From positions 1-35,082 of the forward strand of contig JAJPIN010000076.1 of the NCBI GenBank assembly GCA_021324715.1: 35,082 nucleotides of DNA. The letters run 5' to 3'. Positions 9,958-19,796 of this stretch are shown piece by piece. The DNA is from Nitrososphaeria archaeon (GTDB lineage Archaea > Thermoproteota > Nitrososphaeria > Nitrososphaerales > Nitrososphaeraceae). Within the stretch, counting starts at the first letter, position 1. Each line of letters opens with the position of its first letter. The translations under genes were made by a program, and so were the position numbers. The notes under the pieces are model-generated. The model ran no database searches and was not told the DNA's origin. It worked only from the letters and a program-made list of their open reading frames with translations.

Positions 9958-11640
9958 ATGACTGATTCTGCTGTGCAAGGTTTGGATAGAAAGAGTGTAA
10001 TAATAACTAGTGCCCTTCCGTATGCAAATGGAGAAATACACCTGGGTCACATTTCTTCTACCTATCTTCCCGCAGATATAATTCGCAGGTTTCTAAAACT
10101 AAATGGGGTAGAAGTATATCACCTGTGTGCATCAGATGATTTTGGTACGCCAGTACTTATTCAAACTGAAAAAATGAACATGAAACCAGAGTCGTATGTA
10201 AAATACTGGCATGATAAAGACAATGATGATTTTAATTCAGTCGGGATAGTATTCGATTCTTTTTCACAAACGAGCTCAGAAACAAATAGAAAGTTTGTAC
10301 AGTATGTCTTCGGCATATTGAAAGAAAGAATGCTTGTTTATGAAAAGGAGGTAGTACAATATTATTGCGAAAACGATTTGAAGTTTCTGCCAGATCGCTT
10401 CGTAATTGGAAAATGTCCTTATTGTAGTGCAGCGGACCAGTATTCAGATCTTTGTGAAAAATGTGGAAGAATACCTGAAAAGATACTGGATCCAAAATGT
10501 GCTATTTGTGGAATACCCCCAGTCAAAAAAAAGAGTATCCACTATTTTTTCAAGCTATCCAATTTTGAAGATGTTCTTGAGAAGTGGTTAAAGGGAAACA
10601 CAATGCTACAACAAGATGTCAAAAAATATGTACTCAACTGGATTGCAGAAGGCCTTCAAGATTGGGATATTACAAGAGATATTTCTTGGGGTGTAAATAT
10701 TCCTAGTAATGGTAATGCAAACAAAGATAAAGTATTCTATGGGTGGTTTGATAACCATCTATGCTATATTTCCTCTCTTATTGAGCTACTTGGGGATATA
10801 AATAAAGCAAGAGAAATATGGAATCGTTCTGAAATATATCATTTTATTGGAAAAGATATTGTTTACCATCACTACCTTTTTTTACCTGCAATTAGAATAG
10901 GCATGAATGAAGAATACAAACTACCGGATCTAATTCCAACACGTGGTCATCTTATGCTTCAGAATAACAAAATCTCTAAGAGCAGAAATTGGTATATTGG
11001 GTTAAGGGAATTTGTAGACTTATTTCAACCAGATTATCTCCGGTTTTACATAGCATCAATTTGCAGCTATTCTCAAGATGATATTAACTTTGATTGGAAT
11101 GACTTCGAAAAGAAAATAAACAATGAATTAATTGCAAATATTGGGAATTTTGTAAATAGGACATTAACTTTCATTAAAAAATATTTTGGCAATGTGATAC
11201 CGAATCCAATTGAGTATGATGAGTTGGATAAAAAATCTTTGGCTGAAATAGAAAGAATTGGGAACATAGTCGGTGAATGTATTTTAGGTAACGAAATTGA
11301 TAAGGCTTTAAAAAATATTCTGAATTTTTCCTCAACGTTTAATCAATACTTTCAGAAAAAAGAACCTTGGAAAAACCCGGAAAATTCAGGAGCCACTATT
11401 TTTATTTCAATAAACGCCGTACGGACTTTGTCCATATTACTAGCTCCGTTCATACCCTTTTCGGTAGAAAAAATTTGGAAACAGATGTCACTGGAAGGTA
11501 CTGTTTACGAACAGAGTTGGAAAACAATTGGATCAATACTACTGAACCCAGGACATAGAATAGGAGAAATTAAGCCTATTTTTAACAAAGTCGACACAGA
11601 TAAGATAAAAGAGCAGGAAAATAAATTATATAATAGATAA
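9958..11640 (+). CDS. metG: Methionyl-tRNA synthetase
   Basis: PYANGEIHLGHISSTYLPADIIRRF, zinc-knuckle Cys pairs (CPYC...CEKCG...CAICG), KISKS-type catalytic loop, FIGKDIVYHH. Confidence 0.96.
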   Translation: MTDSAVQGLDRKSVIITSALPYANGEIHLGHISSTYLPADIIRRFLKLNGVEVYHLCASDDFGTPVLIQTEKMNMKPESYVKYWHDKDNDDFNSVGIVFDSFSQTSSETNRKFVQYVFGILKERMLVYEKEVVQYYCENDLKFLPDRFVIGKCPYCSAADQYSDLCEKCGRIPEKILDPKCAICGIPPVKKKSIHYFFKLSNFEDVLEKWLKGNTMLQQDVKKYVLNWIAEGLQDWDITRDISWGVNIPSNGNANKDKVFYGWFDNHLCYISSLIELLGDINKAREIWNRSEIYHFIGKDIVYHHYLFLPAIRIGMNEEYKLPDLIPTRGHLMLQNNKISKSRNWYIGLREFVDLFQPDYLRFYIASICSYSQDDINFDWNDFEKKINNELIANIGNFVNRTLTFIKKYFGNVIPNPIEYDELDKKSLAEIERIGNIVGECILGNEIDKALKNILNFSSTFNQYFQKKEPWKNPENSGATIFISINAVRTLSILLAPFIPFSVEKIWKQMSLEGTVYEQSWKTIGSILLNPGHRIGEIKPIFNKVDTDKIKEQENKLYNR

Positions 11641-11642
11641 AA

Positions 11643-12209
11643 TTGGCCAAGTCAGGATTAATGGTGGGAAGATTTCAGCCATTTCATAATGGTCATCTCA
11701 ACTTAGCCAATCAAATATTAGAAGATTGTGAAGAGATGATAATTGCCATAGGTAGCGCCCAGTTTAACTATACATTTACAAATCCCTTTACAGCAGGAGA
11801 ACGAATTTACATTATTCATGAATCTTTAGTGGAGTCGAAAATAGATCTTAAAAGAGTATACATTGTGCCAATCATGAACTTAGAGAATAATGCCATCTGG
11901 GTTCAGCATCTAAGATCTATGTTACCTAAATTTGATACCTTATACTCTGGTAACAAATTCGTATTGGAGCTTCTATCGCGTAGTTCTGAATCGTTTAATG
12001 TTCTCACTCCCAAATTCCATGATCAAAGTAACTGTAATGGAACTAACATTCGTATGAATATTGTTATGGGCAAAGAGTGGAAAGGTTATGTACCTAATGC
12101 GGTGTCTCGTATAATTTCAGAGGTTAACGGGATACATAGAATAAAAATCATGTTTGAAAGCCAAAGGGATGGAATTGGTGAAATTAAACAATATCCAGAT
12201 ATAAAATGA
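11643..12209 (+). CDS. Nicotinamide-nucleotide adenylyltransferase (archaeal NadM type)
   Basis: GLMVGRFQPFHNGHLNLANQIL (nucleotidyltransferase HxGH-type motif), GSAQFNYTFTNPFTAGER; TTG start 2 nt after metG stop. Confidence 0.93.
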   Translation: MAKSGLMVGRFQPFHNGHLNLANQILEDCEEMIIAIGSAQFNYTFTNPFTAGERIYIIHESLVESKIDLKRVYIVPIMNLENNAIWVQHLRSMLPKFDTLYSGNKFVLELLSRSSESFNVLTPKFHDQSNCNGTNIRMNIVMGKEWKGYVPNAVSRIISEVNGIHRIKIMFESQRDGIGEIKQYPDIK

Positions 12210-12237
12210 ATCAAAAAGTAAATGTCATAGAAGTTGT

Positions 12238-12366
12238 ATGACAAAAGGACTCAGGGCTTGTCCAGTCTGCAGGAACTGCGGAGCCAAAAAATTTTCAGTA
12301 GTATCAAATAAGGCCAGCACTATAATCTTAGAATGCAAGAACTGCCTGGTTAGAATAGAAATTTGA
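12238..12366 (+). CDS. 42-aa zinc-ribbon mini-protein
   Basis: Manual reading from ATG 12238: MTKGLRACPVCRNCGAKKFSVVSNKASTIILECKNCLVRIEI*; CxxC/CxxCG...CxxC. Missed by the ORF track (below 60 aa). Confidence 0.6.
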   Translation: MTKGLRACPVCRNCGAKKFSVVSNKASTIILECKNCLVRIEI

Positions 12367-12437
12367 TGGTGTTTCTAATTATATTCGGGTCAAATACAAT
12401 TAGATAGCATATATATCGATGCGCAATATGGGTACAT

Positions 12438-13436
12438 ATGAGTGCAAAAAAATGGTTTGATGCTGATGTTTCTTTGGAACAACTTAGAGACAAGACAATT
12501 GCCGTAGTCGGGTACGGTATCCAGGGAAGAGCTCAGGCAAATAATATGAAAGACTCCGGTTTAAATGTAATTATAGGATTATATAAAGAAGCAAAATCGT
12601 GGAAACTTGCCGAAAATGATGGACACGTTGTAAAAGAAGTAAAAGAAGCTTCAAACATGGCTGATATTATTCATATTCTAACTCCAGACATGGAACAGGC
12701 TAACGTTTACAAGAATGAAATAGAACCAAGTCTTTCCCAGGGAAAAACACTTAATTTTTCTCATGGAGCCGCCATACACTGGAAATGGATTGTTCCTCCA
12801 AACAATATTGATGTAATAATGGTAGCTCCCAAGGGACCGGGACAAAGAGTACGAGAACTATATCAAGAAGGATTTGGTACACCTTCATTGATTGCTGTCT
12901 ATCAAGATTTTTCAGGAAATGCTTTAGACACTGTTTTAGGATTGGCTAAGGCAATTGGAAGTACAAAACCCGGAGTGATTAAAACTACATTCAAGGAGGA
13001 AGTTGAAACAGATTGGTTTGGAGAACAAGTAGACTTGTGCGGCGGTGCTCATTCACTGGTACTCAATGCATTTGAAACCCTAGTTGAAGCTGGTTATCAA
13101 CCTGAAGTCGCTTATTACGAATGTCTCCATGAGCTAAAGCTAATAGTGGATTTGATATACAAATATGGAATAACAGGAATGTACAACAGGGTCAGCGAAA
13201 CTGCAAGGTACGGTGGTCTGACTAGAGGTGCAAAAGTAATTAATAACCAAGTAAAAGAGAACATGAAACAAGTCTTGGAAGATATTCAATCAGGTGAATT
13301 TGCTAATGAATGGGTAAGCATTTACAAAAAGGATGGGAAGAACTCTTTTGCTAGATTCATGAACCAATTGGAAAAAACCCAATTAGAAATTATTGGGAAA
13401 GATATGAGAAAGATGATGTGGAAAAGCGGAGAATAA
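12438..13436 (+). CDS. ilvC: Ketol-acid reductoisomerase
   Basis: AVVGYGIQGRAQANNMKDSG, VAPKGPGQRVRELYQEGFGTPSLIAV, CLHELKLIVDLIY, SETARYGG. Confidence 0.97.
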   Translation: MSAKKWFDADVSLEQLRDKTIAVVGYGIQGRAQANNMKDSGLNVIIGLYKEAKSWKLAENDGHVVKEVKEASNMADIIHILTPDMEQANVYKNEIEPSLSQGKTLNFSHGAAIHWKWIVPPNNIDVIMVAPKGPGQRVRELYQEGFGTPSLIAVYQDFSGNALDTVLGLAKAIGSTKPGVIKTTFKEEVETDWFGEQVDLCGGAHSLVLNAFETLVEAGYQPEVAYYECLHELKLIVDLIYKYGITGMYNRVSETARYGGLTRGAKVINNQVKENMKQVLEDIQSGEFANEWVSIYKKDGKNSFARFMNQLEKTQLEIIGKDMRKMMWKSGE

Positions 13437-13459
13437 AATTTTGTAGATAAATTAAGCCT

Positions 13460-13820
13460 ATGACATCCGAATACTTATTGTGGTGTCCGATTAAGCTCTA
13501 AAGACCCTATATACAGAATTTTTTGGGATAGTAGTATCGACGTAGTTACTGCATCAGACAGTGATGAATGTCTGTCTTTAGTAAAGACGATTAATTTTGA
13601 TATTATAAATTTAGATACACATCTATCTTGTCATTAGGAACATATTGATATTGCAAAAGAGATAGATAGAATCAAATCAGGACATAGAATCGTCTTAATT
13701 ACTACCGATCCACTTTATCTTACCTCGAGCGTAACTAATTGCATTAGGGTAAATAAGGAAGACATTCTGGTAAACCAGCCATGTTACCAAATCTACTAGA
13801 GGTATTTAGGAAAAATGGTA
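13460..13820 (+). pseudogene. Degraded response-regulator receiver (REC) domain
   Basis: Frame-hopping translation: IRILIVVSD*ALKTLYTEFFGI / DSSIDVVTASDSDECLSLVKTINFDIINLDTHLSCH*EHIDIAKEIDRIKSGHRIVLITTD... / LPNLLEVFRKNG. Order matches REC landmarks (ILIVDDE, VxTASxGxECL, FDIIxLDxxL, G..I.LIT, K/LLE), but with in-frame stops and at least two frame changes. Confidence 0.75.
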
Positions 13821-13841
13821 TTTTCCAATTACAATTTTCGA

Positions 13842-14243
13842 TTAGCCAACGTATCCTTCCTTTGCCTTGATAAGAATTTGTAACTCATGGCAACAATCAT
13901 CTAAAATTTTTTGTGCCTGTTGCTTATTTTCGGCAGATATTATAATTCCACCCGGACCAAATTTACATTCATTCAGTTTGACTGGGATAGCTACATGTAG
14001 AATTCGTCCAATAAATTCCAATAACGAAGGATATGTCTTGTTATTCTTATATACGAATGAAGCAGTATTATTTGTCAATAAGATCTCCTCTTCTACAGGG
14101 AATTGTAACTGGTTTTCCGTCATCTTCTTCAAGATTTCCTCTTCTATTTTTGTTGCCTTGGACTTCATATTCTGATTTCGCGCAACATTTGCCTCAAAAG
14201 CTAATTCCTCCAACCTTTCGAAATCCATAATACGAAATATCAA
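13842..14243 (-). CDS. Conserved hypothetical protein
   Basis: Well-formed 133-aa ORF; likely internal start at MDFERLEELAFEAN. No recognised domain. Confidence 0.7.
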   Translation of the reverse strand: MIFRIMDFERLEELAFEANVARNQNMKSKATKIEEEILKKMTENQLQFPVEEEILLTNNTASFVYKNNKTYPSLLEFIGRILHVAIPVKLNECKFGPGGIIISAENKQQAQKILDDCCHELQILIKAKEGYVG

Positions 14244-14309
14244 ATGGTATCAATAAAATGTTATCTTATTTTGCACGTGACGTATTTTTTGCAACGCGAT
14301 TAGTAATTT

Positions 14310-14867
14310 TCAATGATTATTTACAGAATTGTCTTTTAAGTAATTCTCATATTCATATAGTGACTTTTCCTGTGAATCAGTTTGAATAGATCCTGGTCTG
14401 AGGTTTCTGATCCTAGTTATAGCATCTTTGGCACTGAGGCTTTCTTTTTTTAAAAGGTACGCCCCTAGAATCGTTCCTGTTCTACCTTTCCCTGCTGCAC
14501 AATGAACCAACACCGGTCTTTTTGCTTCTATTTCATTTTTAATAAAATTAATGGTTGAATCTATCTCCACAATAGTAGGAGAGTGATAGTCTTCAACTCT
14601 TAAATGCAAGTAATTAATTTTCTCAATGATTTTACCTCCAGAATGTGAGTGGTTAGTTTCATCAAGTGTTAACCACTGCACGGGTAATGGGATCTCTCTT
14701 ACTGTTACTATCGTACGAATTCCACGTTTCACTAGCCACATAATTTGATTGAAGGACAGAGGTAATCCGCTTCCTGCTACCTGATTGTTTACAACCCAGC
14801 TGAAATTTGTGGGACGAGAGTTGAATTTGCTGTGAAGCCACCGATAAGCATTTCCAATTAGCGTCAT
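14310..14867 (-). CDS. Dual-specificity/tyrosine protein phosphatase
   Basis: CX5R signature VHCAAGKGRTGTILGAYLL and WLVKRGIRTIVTVRE; resembles DUSP23-type phosphatases. Confidence 0.9.
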   Translation of the reverse strand: MTLIGNAYRWLHSKFNSRPTNFSWVVNNQVAGSGLPLSFNQIMWLVKRGIRTIVTVREIPLPVQWLTLDETNHSHSGGKIIEKINYLHLRVEDYHSPTIVEIDSTINFIKNEIEAKRPVLVHCAAGKGRTGTILGAYLLKKESLSAKDAITRIRNLRPGSIQTDSQEKSLYEYENYLKDNSVNNH

Positions 14868-15121
14868 TTTAAAAATTGAGATTTACTGAATAATGATTTA
14901 GATTTAAGTCTTCGTCATCCCAAAAGCAAAGCGTCATTCATGTAAATTAACATATATCTCATGAAAAGAAAAGGGTGATATGGATAAAATTCAGTCGTTA
15001 TGTCCTTTTCTCCCTTTTACTCGCAAGAAATGAGCACTAAATGCTGAGTTCATTTCGAACGTATTTCCAACTGTGGGTTCCTGGCAAGAGACTAATGCAT
15101 ATAATTTCGGTATAATTATTA

Positions 15122-15559
15122 TTATTTTTTTAAATTATTGTGAATGAATTCAATAATTACGTCAAGCGCTGTTCCGGGTCCAAAATTACCATTTACACCT
15201 TTTTCTTCAAGTATCTTTTTATCCTTACCTGGGATCACACCTCCGCCAATCAAAAGGATATCATTGACGCCTCGGTCCTTTAAGATAGTCGCCACCTTAG
15301 GAAATAAGGTCAAGTGAGCCCCATTCAACAAACTCATTGCTACGACGTCAACATCTTCATCTATAGCGATTTTTGCCACTTGTTCAGGTGTACAGAATAG
15401 TCCAGAATAAATTACCTCCATTCCAGAATCTCTAAGCGCCCTGCAAATTACTAGCGCTCCGCGATCATGACCGTCCAGACCTAGCTTAGATACAAGTACC
15501 CTTATCGGTTTCCTTCTGTCATGTATGGATGTAGACATACATCTAAAAATTATAGGCAA
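15122..15559 (-). CDS. Methylmalonyl-CoA mutase small (cobalamin-binding) subunit
   Basis: VLVSKLGLDGHDRGALVICRALRDSGMEVIYSG (DxHxxG B12-binding motif); probable start at MSTSIHDRRKPIR. Confidence 0.95.
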   Translation of the reverse strand: MPIIFRCMSTSIHDRRKPIRVLVSKLGLDGHDRGALVICRALRDSGMEVIYSGLFCTPEQVAKIAIDEDVDVVAMSLLNGAHLTLFPKVATILKDRGVNDILLIGGGVIPGKDKKILEEKGVNGNFGPGTALDVIIEFIHNNLKK

Positions 15560-15652
15560 GCTTTAAAATTTTTTGTCAATTTCGTGACCCAATACCGTCT
15601 GAACTGCGCACAAAAGTAAGTTTTAATACTTAACGTCCTAGCTAAATCACTC

Positions 15653-16564
15653 GTGTCAGAATTAGTAGCTGGGATTCTAAATGGAGACAAAAGATCAATC
15701 TCGAGAGCAATTACTGTAGTTGATAACAATGAACCTGATTCGATTAAAATAATTCACGAAATTTTTAGGAAAACCAAGAATGCTAAAACTATAGGCTTTA
15801 CTGGATCCGCCGGTTCAGGTAAAAGTACACTTATAGGAAGATTGGCAGCAGAATTCCATTCGCTTGGATACAAAGTGGCAGTTTTAGCAGTGGATCCATC
15901 GAGTCCTATAACCGGCGGTGCTTTATTAGGAGATAGGGTACGAATGATGACAATTAGCGACGAAATCTATGTAAGAAGCATGGCTTCGAGGGGTGCTGAA
16001 GGTGGCATTTCAAGATCACTTAGAAACGTCGTGAGAATCTTAGATGCCGCTGGCTATAATCTGATATTAGTTGAGAGTGTAGGAGCGGGTCAGTTAGAGA
16101 TTGAAATCTCAAAAGCTGTGAATATTACTGTCGTTATCTTCAATCCACAGACAGGTGACAGCGTACAGGCAATAAAAGCAGGGTTAACAGAGATAGGAGA
16201 TATCTATGTGGTAAACAAATCAGATTTGGACGGCGCTACAATATTATACAATATTATTTATGATCTGGTAGCTAATAATAAAAAATTAGTGTTTAAATGT
16301 TCAGCAAAGATGAAAAAGGGAATTAAGGAATTGACCAAGGCGCTCGTCAAATTATTAAATGATGAAAAGTACCAAGCAAGAGATAAATTGATTTTAGAAA
16401 ATGAGTTGAAAGATATGATTTTAAACGTAATTAGAGAAAAATCTATTGAAAAGATAATGAATAGCCAAGATTACAAGAAACTTCTTCTCAAGATACTAAA
16501 AAAAGAAGTAGAGCCCTATAACGCAGCTTTAAATTTCGCTAACAAGATTGTTCTATTGGAGTGA
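15653..16564 (+). CDS. meaB: Methylmalonyl-CoA mutase-associated GTPase (MeaB/ArgK family)
   Basis: GFTGSAGSGKSTLIGRLAAEF P-loop, VLAVDPSSPITGGALLGDRVRM, VESVGAGQLEIEI, VVNKSDLDGA. Confidence 0.96.
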   Translation: MSELVAGILNGDKRSISRAITVVDNNEPDSIKIIHEIFRKTKNAKTIGFTGSAGSGKSTLIGRLAAEFHSLGYKVAVLAVDPSSPITGGALLGDRVRMMTISDEIYVRSMASRGAEGGISRSLRNVVRILDAAGYNLILVESVGAGQLEIEISKAVNITVVIFNPQTGDSVQAIKAGLTEIGDIYVVNKSDLDGATILYNIIYDLVANNKKLVFKCSAKMKKGIKELTKALVKLLNDEKYQARDKLILENELKDMILNVIREKSIEKIMNSQDYKKLLLKILKKEVEPYNAALNFANKIVLLE

Positions 16565-16570
16565 GTAAGA

Positions 16571-18166
16571 GTGACAAAACAGGATATAAAAAAAATCAAA
16601 ACTGATTCAGGTATTCCAGTAAAAAGTATTTTTTCTTCAAAAGACTTTCTTAAAAACGAATATGACGAGGAGAAAGCGGGTAGATTTCCATATACAAGGG
16701 GACTTTATCCTAACATGTATAGAGAAAGACTATGGACCATGCGTCAGTACAGTGGATTTGGAAGTGCTGAAGAAACTAACAAGAGATTTAGGTTCTTGTT
16801 AGAACATGGACAGACTGGACTTTCTCTTGCTTTCGATCTACCGACGCAAACTGGAAGGGATTCTGACAATCCGTACTCACAGGGCGAGGTAGGCAGAACC
16901 GGAGTTGCAATCAGCTCTATAAACAACATGATGACCTGCTTTGAGAATATACCTCTAGACAAGGTTAGTACTTCCATGACAATAAATTCAACCGCTTCAA
17001 CCCTTTTGGCGCTTTACATTGTAGTTGCCGAATCGCAGGGAGTTTCATCTAACAGCTTGAGGGGCACGACCCAAAATGATATTTTAAAGGAGTATATTGC
17101 ACGTAACACCTACATTTATCCACCAAAAGAGTCAATGAGAATAATTGGTGACATGATTCAGTATTGTTCAAAGAACGTACCACAGTGGTATCCGATTAGT
17201 ATTTCTGGTTATCATATGCGCGAAGCAGGTGCAAATGCCATCCAAGAATTAGCTTTTACTTTTGCCAACGCAATAGAATATATCAATACATGTATATCGA
17301 GAGGATTAAAAGTTGATGAATTTGCCCCGCGTTTGTCATTCTTTTTTTGTTGTACTATGGATTTCTTTGAAGAGGTAGCAAAATTTAGAGCTGCACGTCG
17401 TATTTACGCAAAAATAATGAAAGAAAGATTTGGGGCCAAAAATGAGAAGTCAACTCACTTGCGTTTTCATGTCCAGACTAGCGGTGAATCACTAACAGCA
17501 CAACAAGTTGATAACAATGTAGTGAGGGTAACACTTGAAGCTCTGTCAGCTGTGTTGGGAGGGTGCCAGTCGTTGCACACAAATTCTAGAGATGAGGCAT
17601 TAGCACTACCAACTGAAGAATCAGTCAAGGTAGCATTGAGAACTCAGCAGATTATAGCTAATGAAACAGGAGTAACAAAGACTGTCGATCCTCTATCAGG
17701 ATCGCATTATCTTGAATATCTAACATCCAAGATAGAGGAAGGAGTTGAAAAATATCTAAAGAAAATAGAAAAGTTAGGAGGCTCCTTAGCAGCGATAGAA
17801 AAGGGTTACTTTCAAGAGGAAATAAGGCGTAATGCTTACCAATTAAAAAAAGAGATAGACTACAATGATCGCATAATTGTGGGTGTAAACAAATTTCAGG
17901 ATCAAAATGATATTGAACCACAATTGAATACTATAGATCCAGAAATTGAGACACGTCAAGTAAAAAAGTTGATAGAATTTAAGAATAACAGAGATCAAAC
18001 TAAAGTGAGTTCTGAAATAAGCAAATTGCGAAAATTTGCTGAAAGGGAAGTGGAAAATTTGATGCCTCATATTATTTCTGCGGTAAAAGGGCATGTTACT
18101 TTAGGAGAGATAAGCGATGTATTTGTTGATATCTTTGGCAGATATGAACCAAAGTTTTCTTTTTGA
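16571..18166 (+). CDS. Methylmalonyl-CoA mutase large (catalytic) subunit
   Basis: PYTRGLYPNMYRERLWTMRQYSGFGSAEETNKRF, GLSLAFDLPTQTGRDSDNP, SISGYHMREAGANAIQELAFT, FHVQTSGESLTAQQ. Confidence 0.97.
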   Translation: MTKQDIKKIKTDSGIPVKSIFSSKDFLKNEYDEEKAGRFPYTRGLYPNMYRERLWTMRQYSGFGSAEETNKRFRFLLEHGQTGLSLAFDLPTQTGRDSDNPYSQGEVGRTGVAISSINNMMTCFENIPLDKVSTSMTINSTASTLLALYIVVAESQGVSSNSLRGTTQNDILKEYIARNTYIYPPKESMRIIGDMIQYCSKNVPQWYPISISGYHMREAGANAIQELAFTFANAIEYINTCISRGLKVDEFAPRLSFFFCCTMDFFEEVAKFRAARRIYAKIMKERFGAKNEKSTHLRFHVQTSGESLTAQQVDNNVVRVTLEALSAVLGGCQSLHTNSRDEALALPTEESVKVALRTQQIIANETGVTKTVDPLSGSHYLEYLTSKIEEGVEKYLKKIEKLGGSLAAIEKGYFQEEIRRNAYQLKKEIDYNDRIIVGVNKFQDQNDIEPQLNTIDPEIETRQVKKLIEFKNNRDQTKVSSEISKLRKFAEREVENLMPHIISAVKGHVTLGEISDVFVDIFGRYEPKFSF

Positions 18167-18178
18167 CGGTGGTATGAT

Positions 18179-18586
18179 ATGAGAGTAGATCACGTAGCCA
18201 TAGCAGTTAACAATGTTGATGAAGCAATAAAGAATTATGAAAAGATATTGAAAATTGATAAAATCGACATAGAAGAAGTTCCTACAGAAAGGGTAAAGGT
18301 CGCTATTTTGAGATTAGAGGACACAAGAATTGAGCTAATTGAGCCTACTGCAGATGACAGTCCAATAAAAAAATTTTTGACAGATCGTGGCGAAGGTATT
18401 CACCATATTGCTATTACAGCAGATGACATAGATAATGATGTTGATAGGGCAATTGCCAATGGAACTAGGATGATTGGAAACATTAGATCTGGATCTTATG
18501 GAAGGAAAATAACATTTATCCACCCTAAATCGATGAATGGTGTACTGACAGAATTCTGTCAAGCTGCGCCTGATAAGAGGGAGTAA
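18179..18586 (+). CDS. mce: Methylmalonyl-CoA epimerase (VOC family)
   Basis: DHVAIAVNNVDEAIKNYEKIL, IELIEPTADDSPIKKFLTDRGEGIHHIAITADDI. Confidence 0.95.
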   Translation: MRVDHVAIAVNNVDEAIKNYEKILKIDKIDIEEVPTERVKVAILRLEDTRIELIEPTADDSPIKKFLTDRGEGIHHIAITADDIDNDVDRAIANGTRMIGNIRSGSYGRKITFIHPKSMNGVLTEFCQAAPDKRE

Positions 18587-18732
18587 CACCTTCTAACATC
18601 GTAGAATCACATACAAAAGTGGTTCGTATATAAAACGACTACCTACTCTCATTTTGATTTAATTACGAATCAATTTATTAATTGCGGAATCAATATTATG
18701 GATTTTAGATCACAGTAGGAATACTTTGAAAA

Positions 18733-19770
18733 TCACGAAATTAACTTAGTTACAAACATTTTTGTAAATTCGTCAGTATGCATATCACCACCCACATCTA
18801 TCGTTTTCAAGTTCTGTTTAAGTAAATTTGTCAAAGTATTTTCTATTTTTTTCCCCAGATCATTGAGATTATCTTCCTCTCCATTCTTGTTTTTGCTGCC
18901 TAGCCAGTCGAACATCATTTTTATGGCTAAGAACATAGATGAAGGATTTGCAATATTCCTTTTTGCAATATCAAACGCGGCACCATGAACGGGTTCAAAT
19001 ATAGCAAACTTTCTTCCGATATTTCCTGCCGGGGCCAGACCTAACCCGCCAACAACTTGAGCAGCCTCATCTGAGAGAATATCTCCAAACAAGTTCGTTG
19101 TCAATATCACATCAAATTTTTCGGGATTTCTAATTAGATTCATAGCACATGCATCAACATAAGATTCAGTAAATTCCACATCTGGGTATTTTTTTGCAAC
19201 ATCATTACTAATTTTAGAAAACAATGTGTCTCCGACTCTCATAACATTTGACTTGTGAACACAGACAACCTTTCTTTTATTATCTCTCCTTAATGCTTCT
19301 TCGAAGGCATATTCTGCTATTTTCCTTGATGCCTCTGCAGTTGTTAGTCTTAAACCTATTACCGCATCATTTCCTATTGGAAATTCCCATCCAAGATAAA
19401 TGTCCTCAGTATTTTCTCTAACAATTACGAGATCGACCGATGGATTTAGCGACTTTACATTTGGATACGATTTTGCTGGCCTTATGTTAGCATAAAGGTC
19501 GAAATATCTTCTTAGAACAAGAATTACGTCTGCTGCACTCTCTCCCACAGGTGCCTTAAGACAAGCATCTGATTTTTTTATGCTCTCAAAGGAAAAATCT
19601 GGCAGAGCCTTACTGTACTTTATTAAGGCATTGTCTCCTGCTTCTACCTTAACAATATCAAACTTTATTCCGGAGCAGTCACTGATCTTTTCAAGTAGTA
19701 CCTGACCTGAATTAGCTAAATCTGGACCTATTCCATCACCATTAACTAAGGTAATATTATATCTGGTCAA
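18733..19770 (-). CDS. leuB: 3-isopropylmalate dehydrogenase (isocitrate/isopropylmalate dehydrogenase family)
   Basis: GDGIGPDLANSGQVLL, RENTEDIYLGWEF, TTNLFGDILSDEAAQVVGGLGLAPAGNIG, EPVHGAAFDIA. Substrate inferred from adjacency to leuA. Confidence 0.88.
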   Translation of the reverse strand: MTRYNITLVNGDGIGPDLANSGQVLLEKISDCSGIKFDIVKVEAGDNALIKYSKALPDFSFESIKKSDACLKAPVGESAADVILVLRRYFDLYANIRPAKSYPNVKSLNPSVDLVIVRENTEDIYLGWEFPIGNDAVIGLRLTTAEASRKIAEYAFEEALRRDNKRKVVCVHKSNVMRVGDTLFSKISNDVAKKYPDVEFTESYVDACAMNLIRNPEKFDVILTTNLFGDILSDEAAQVVGGLGLAPAGNIGRKFAIFEPVHGAAFDIAKRNIANPSSMFLAIKMMFDWLGSKNKNGEEDNLNDLGKKIENTLTNLLKQNLKTIDVGGDMHTDEFTKMFVTKLIS

Positions 19771-19796
19771 AATAATTAACCCAAACTAAATAGATT

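Noticed and set aside
10232-10495. Minus-strand 87-aa ORF inside metG
   Set aside because: Antisense shadow of a confident CDS.
10960-11000. KISKS instead of KMSKS/KFSTS loop in MetRS as an anomaly
   Set aside because: Conservative variation in a known variable catalytic-loop motif; not evidence of altered function.
17658-18094. Minus-strand 83/87-aa ORFs inside the mutase large subunit gene
   Set aside because: Hydrophobic, low-complexity translations opposite a conserved gene; antisense artefacts.
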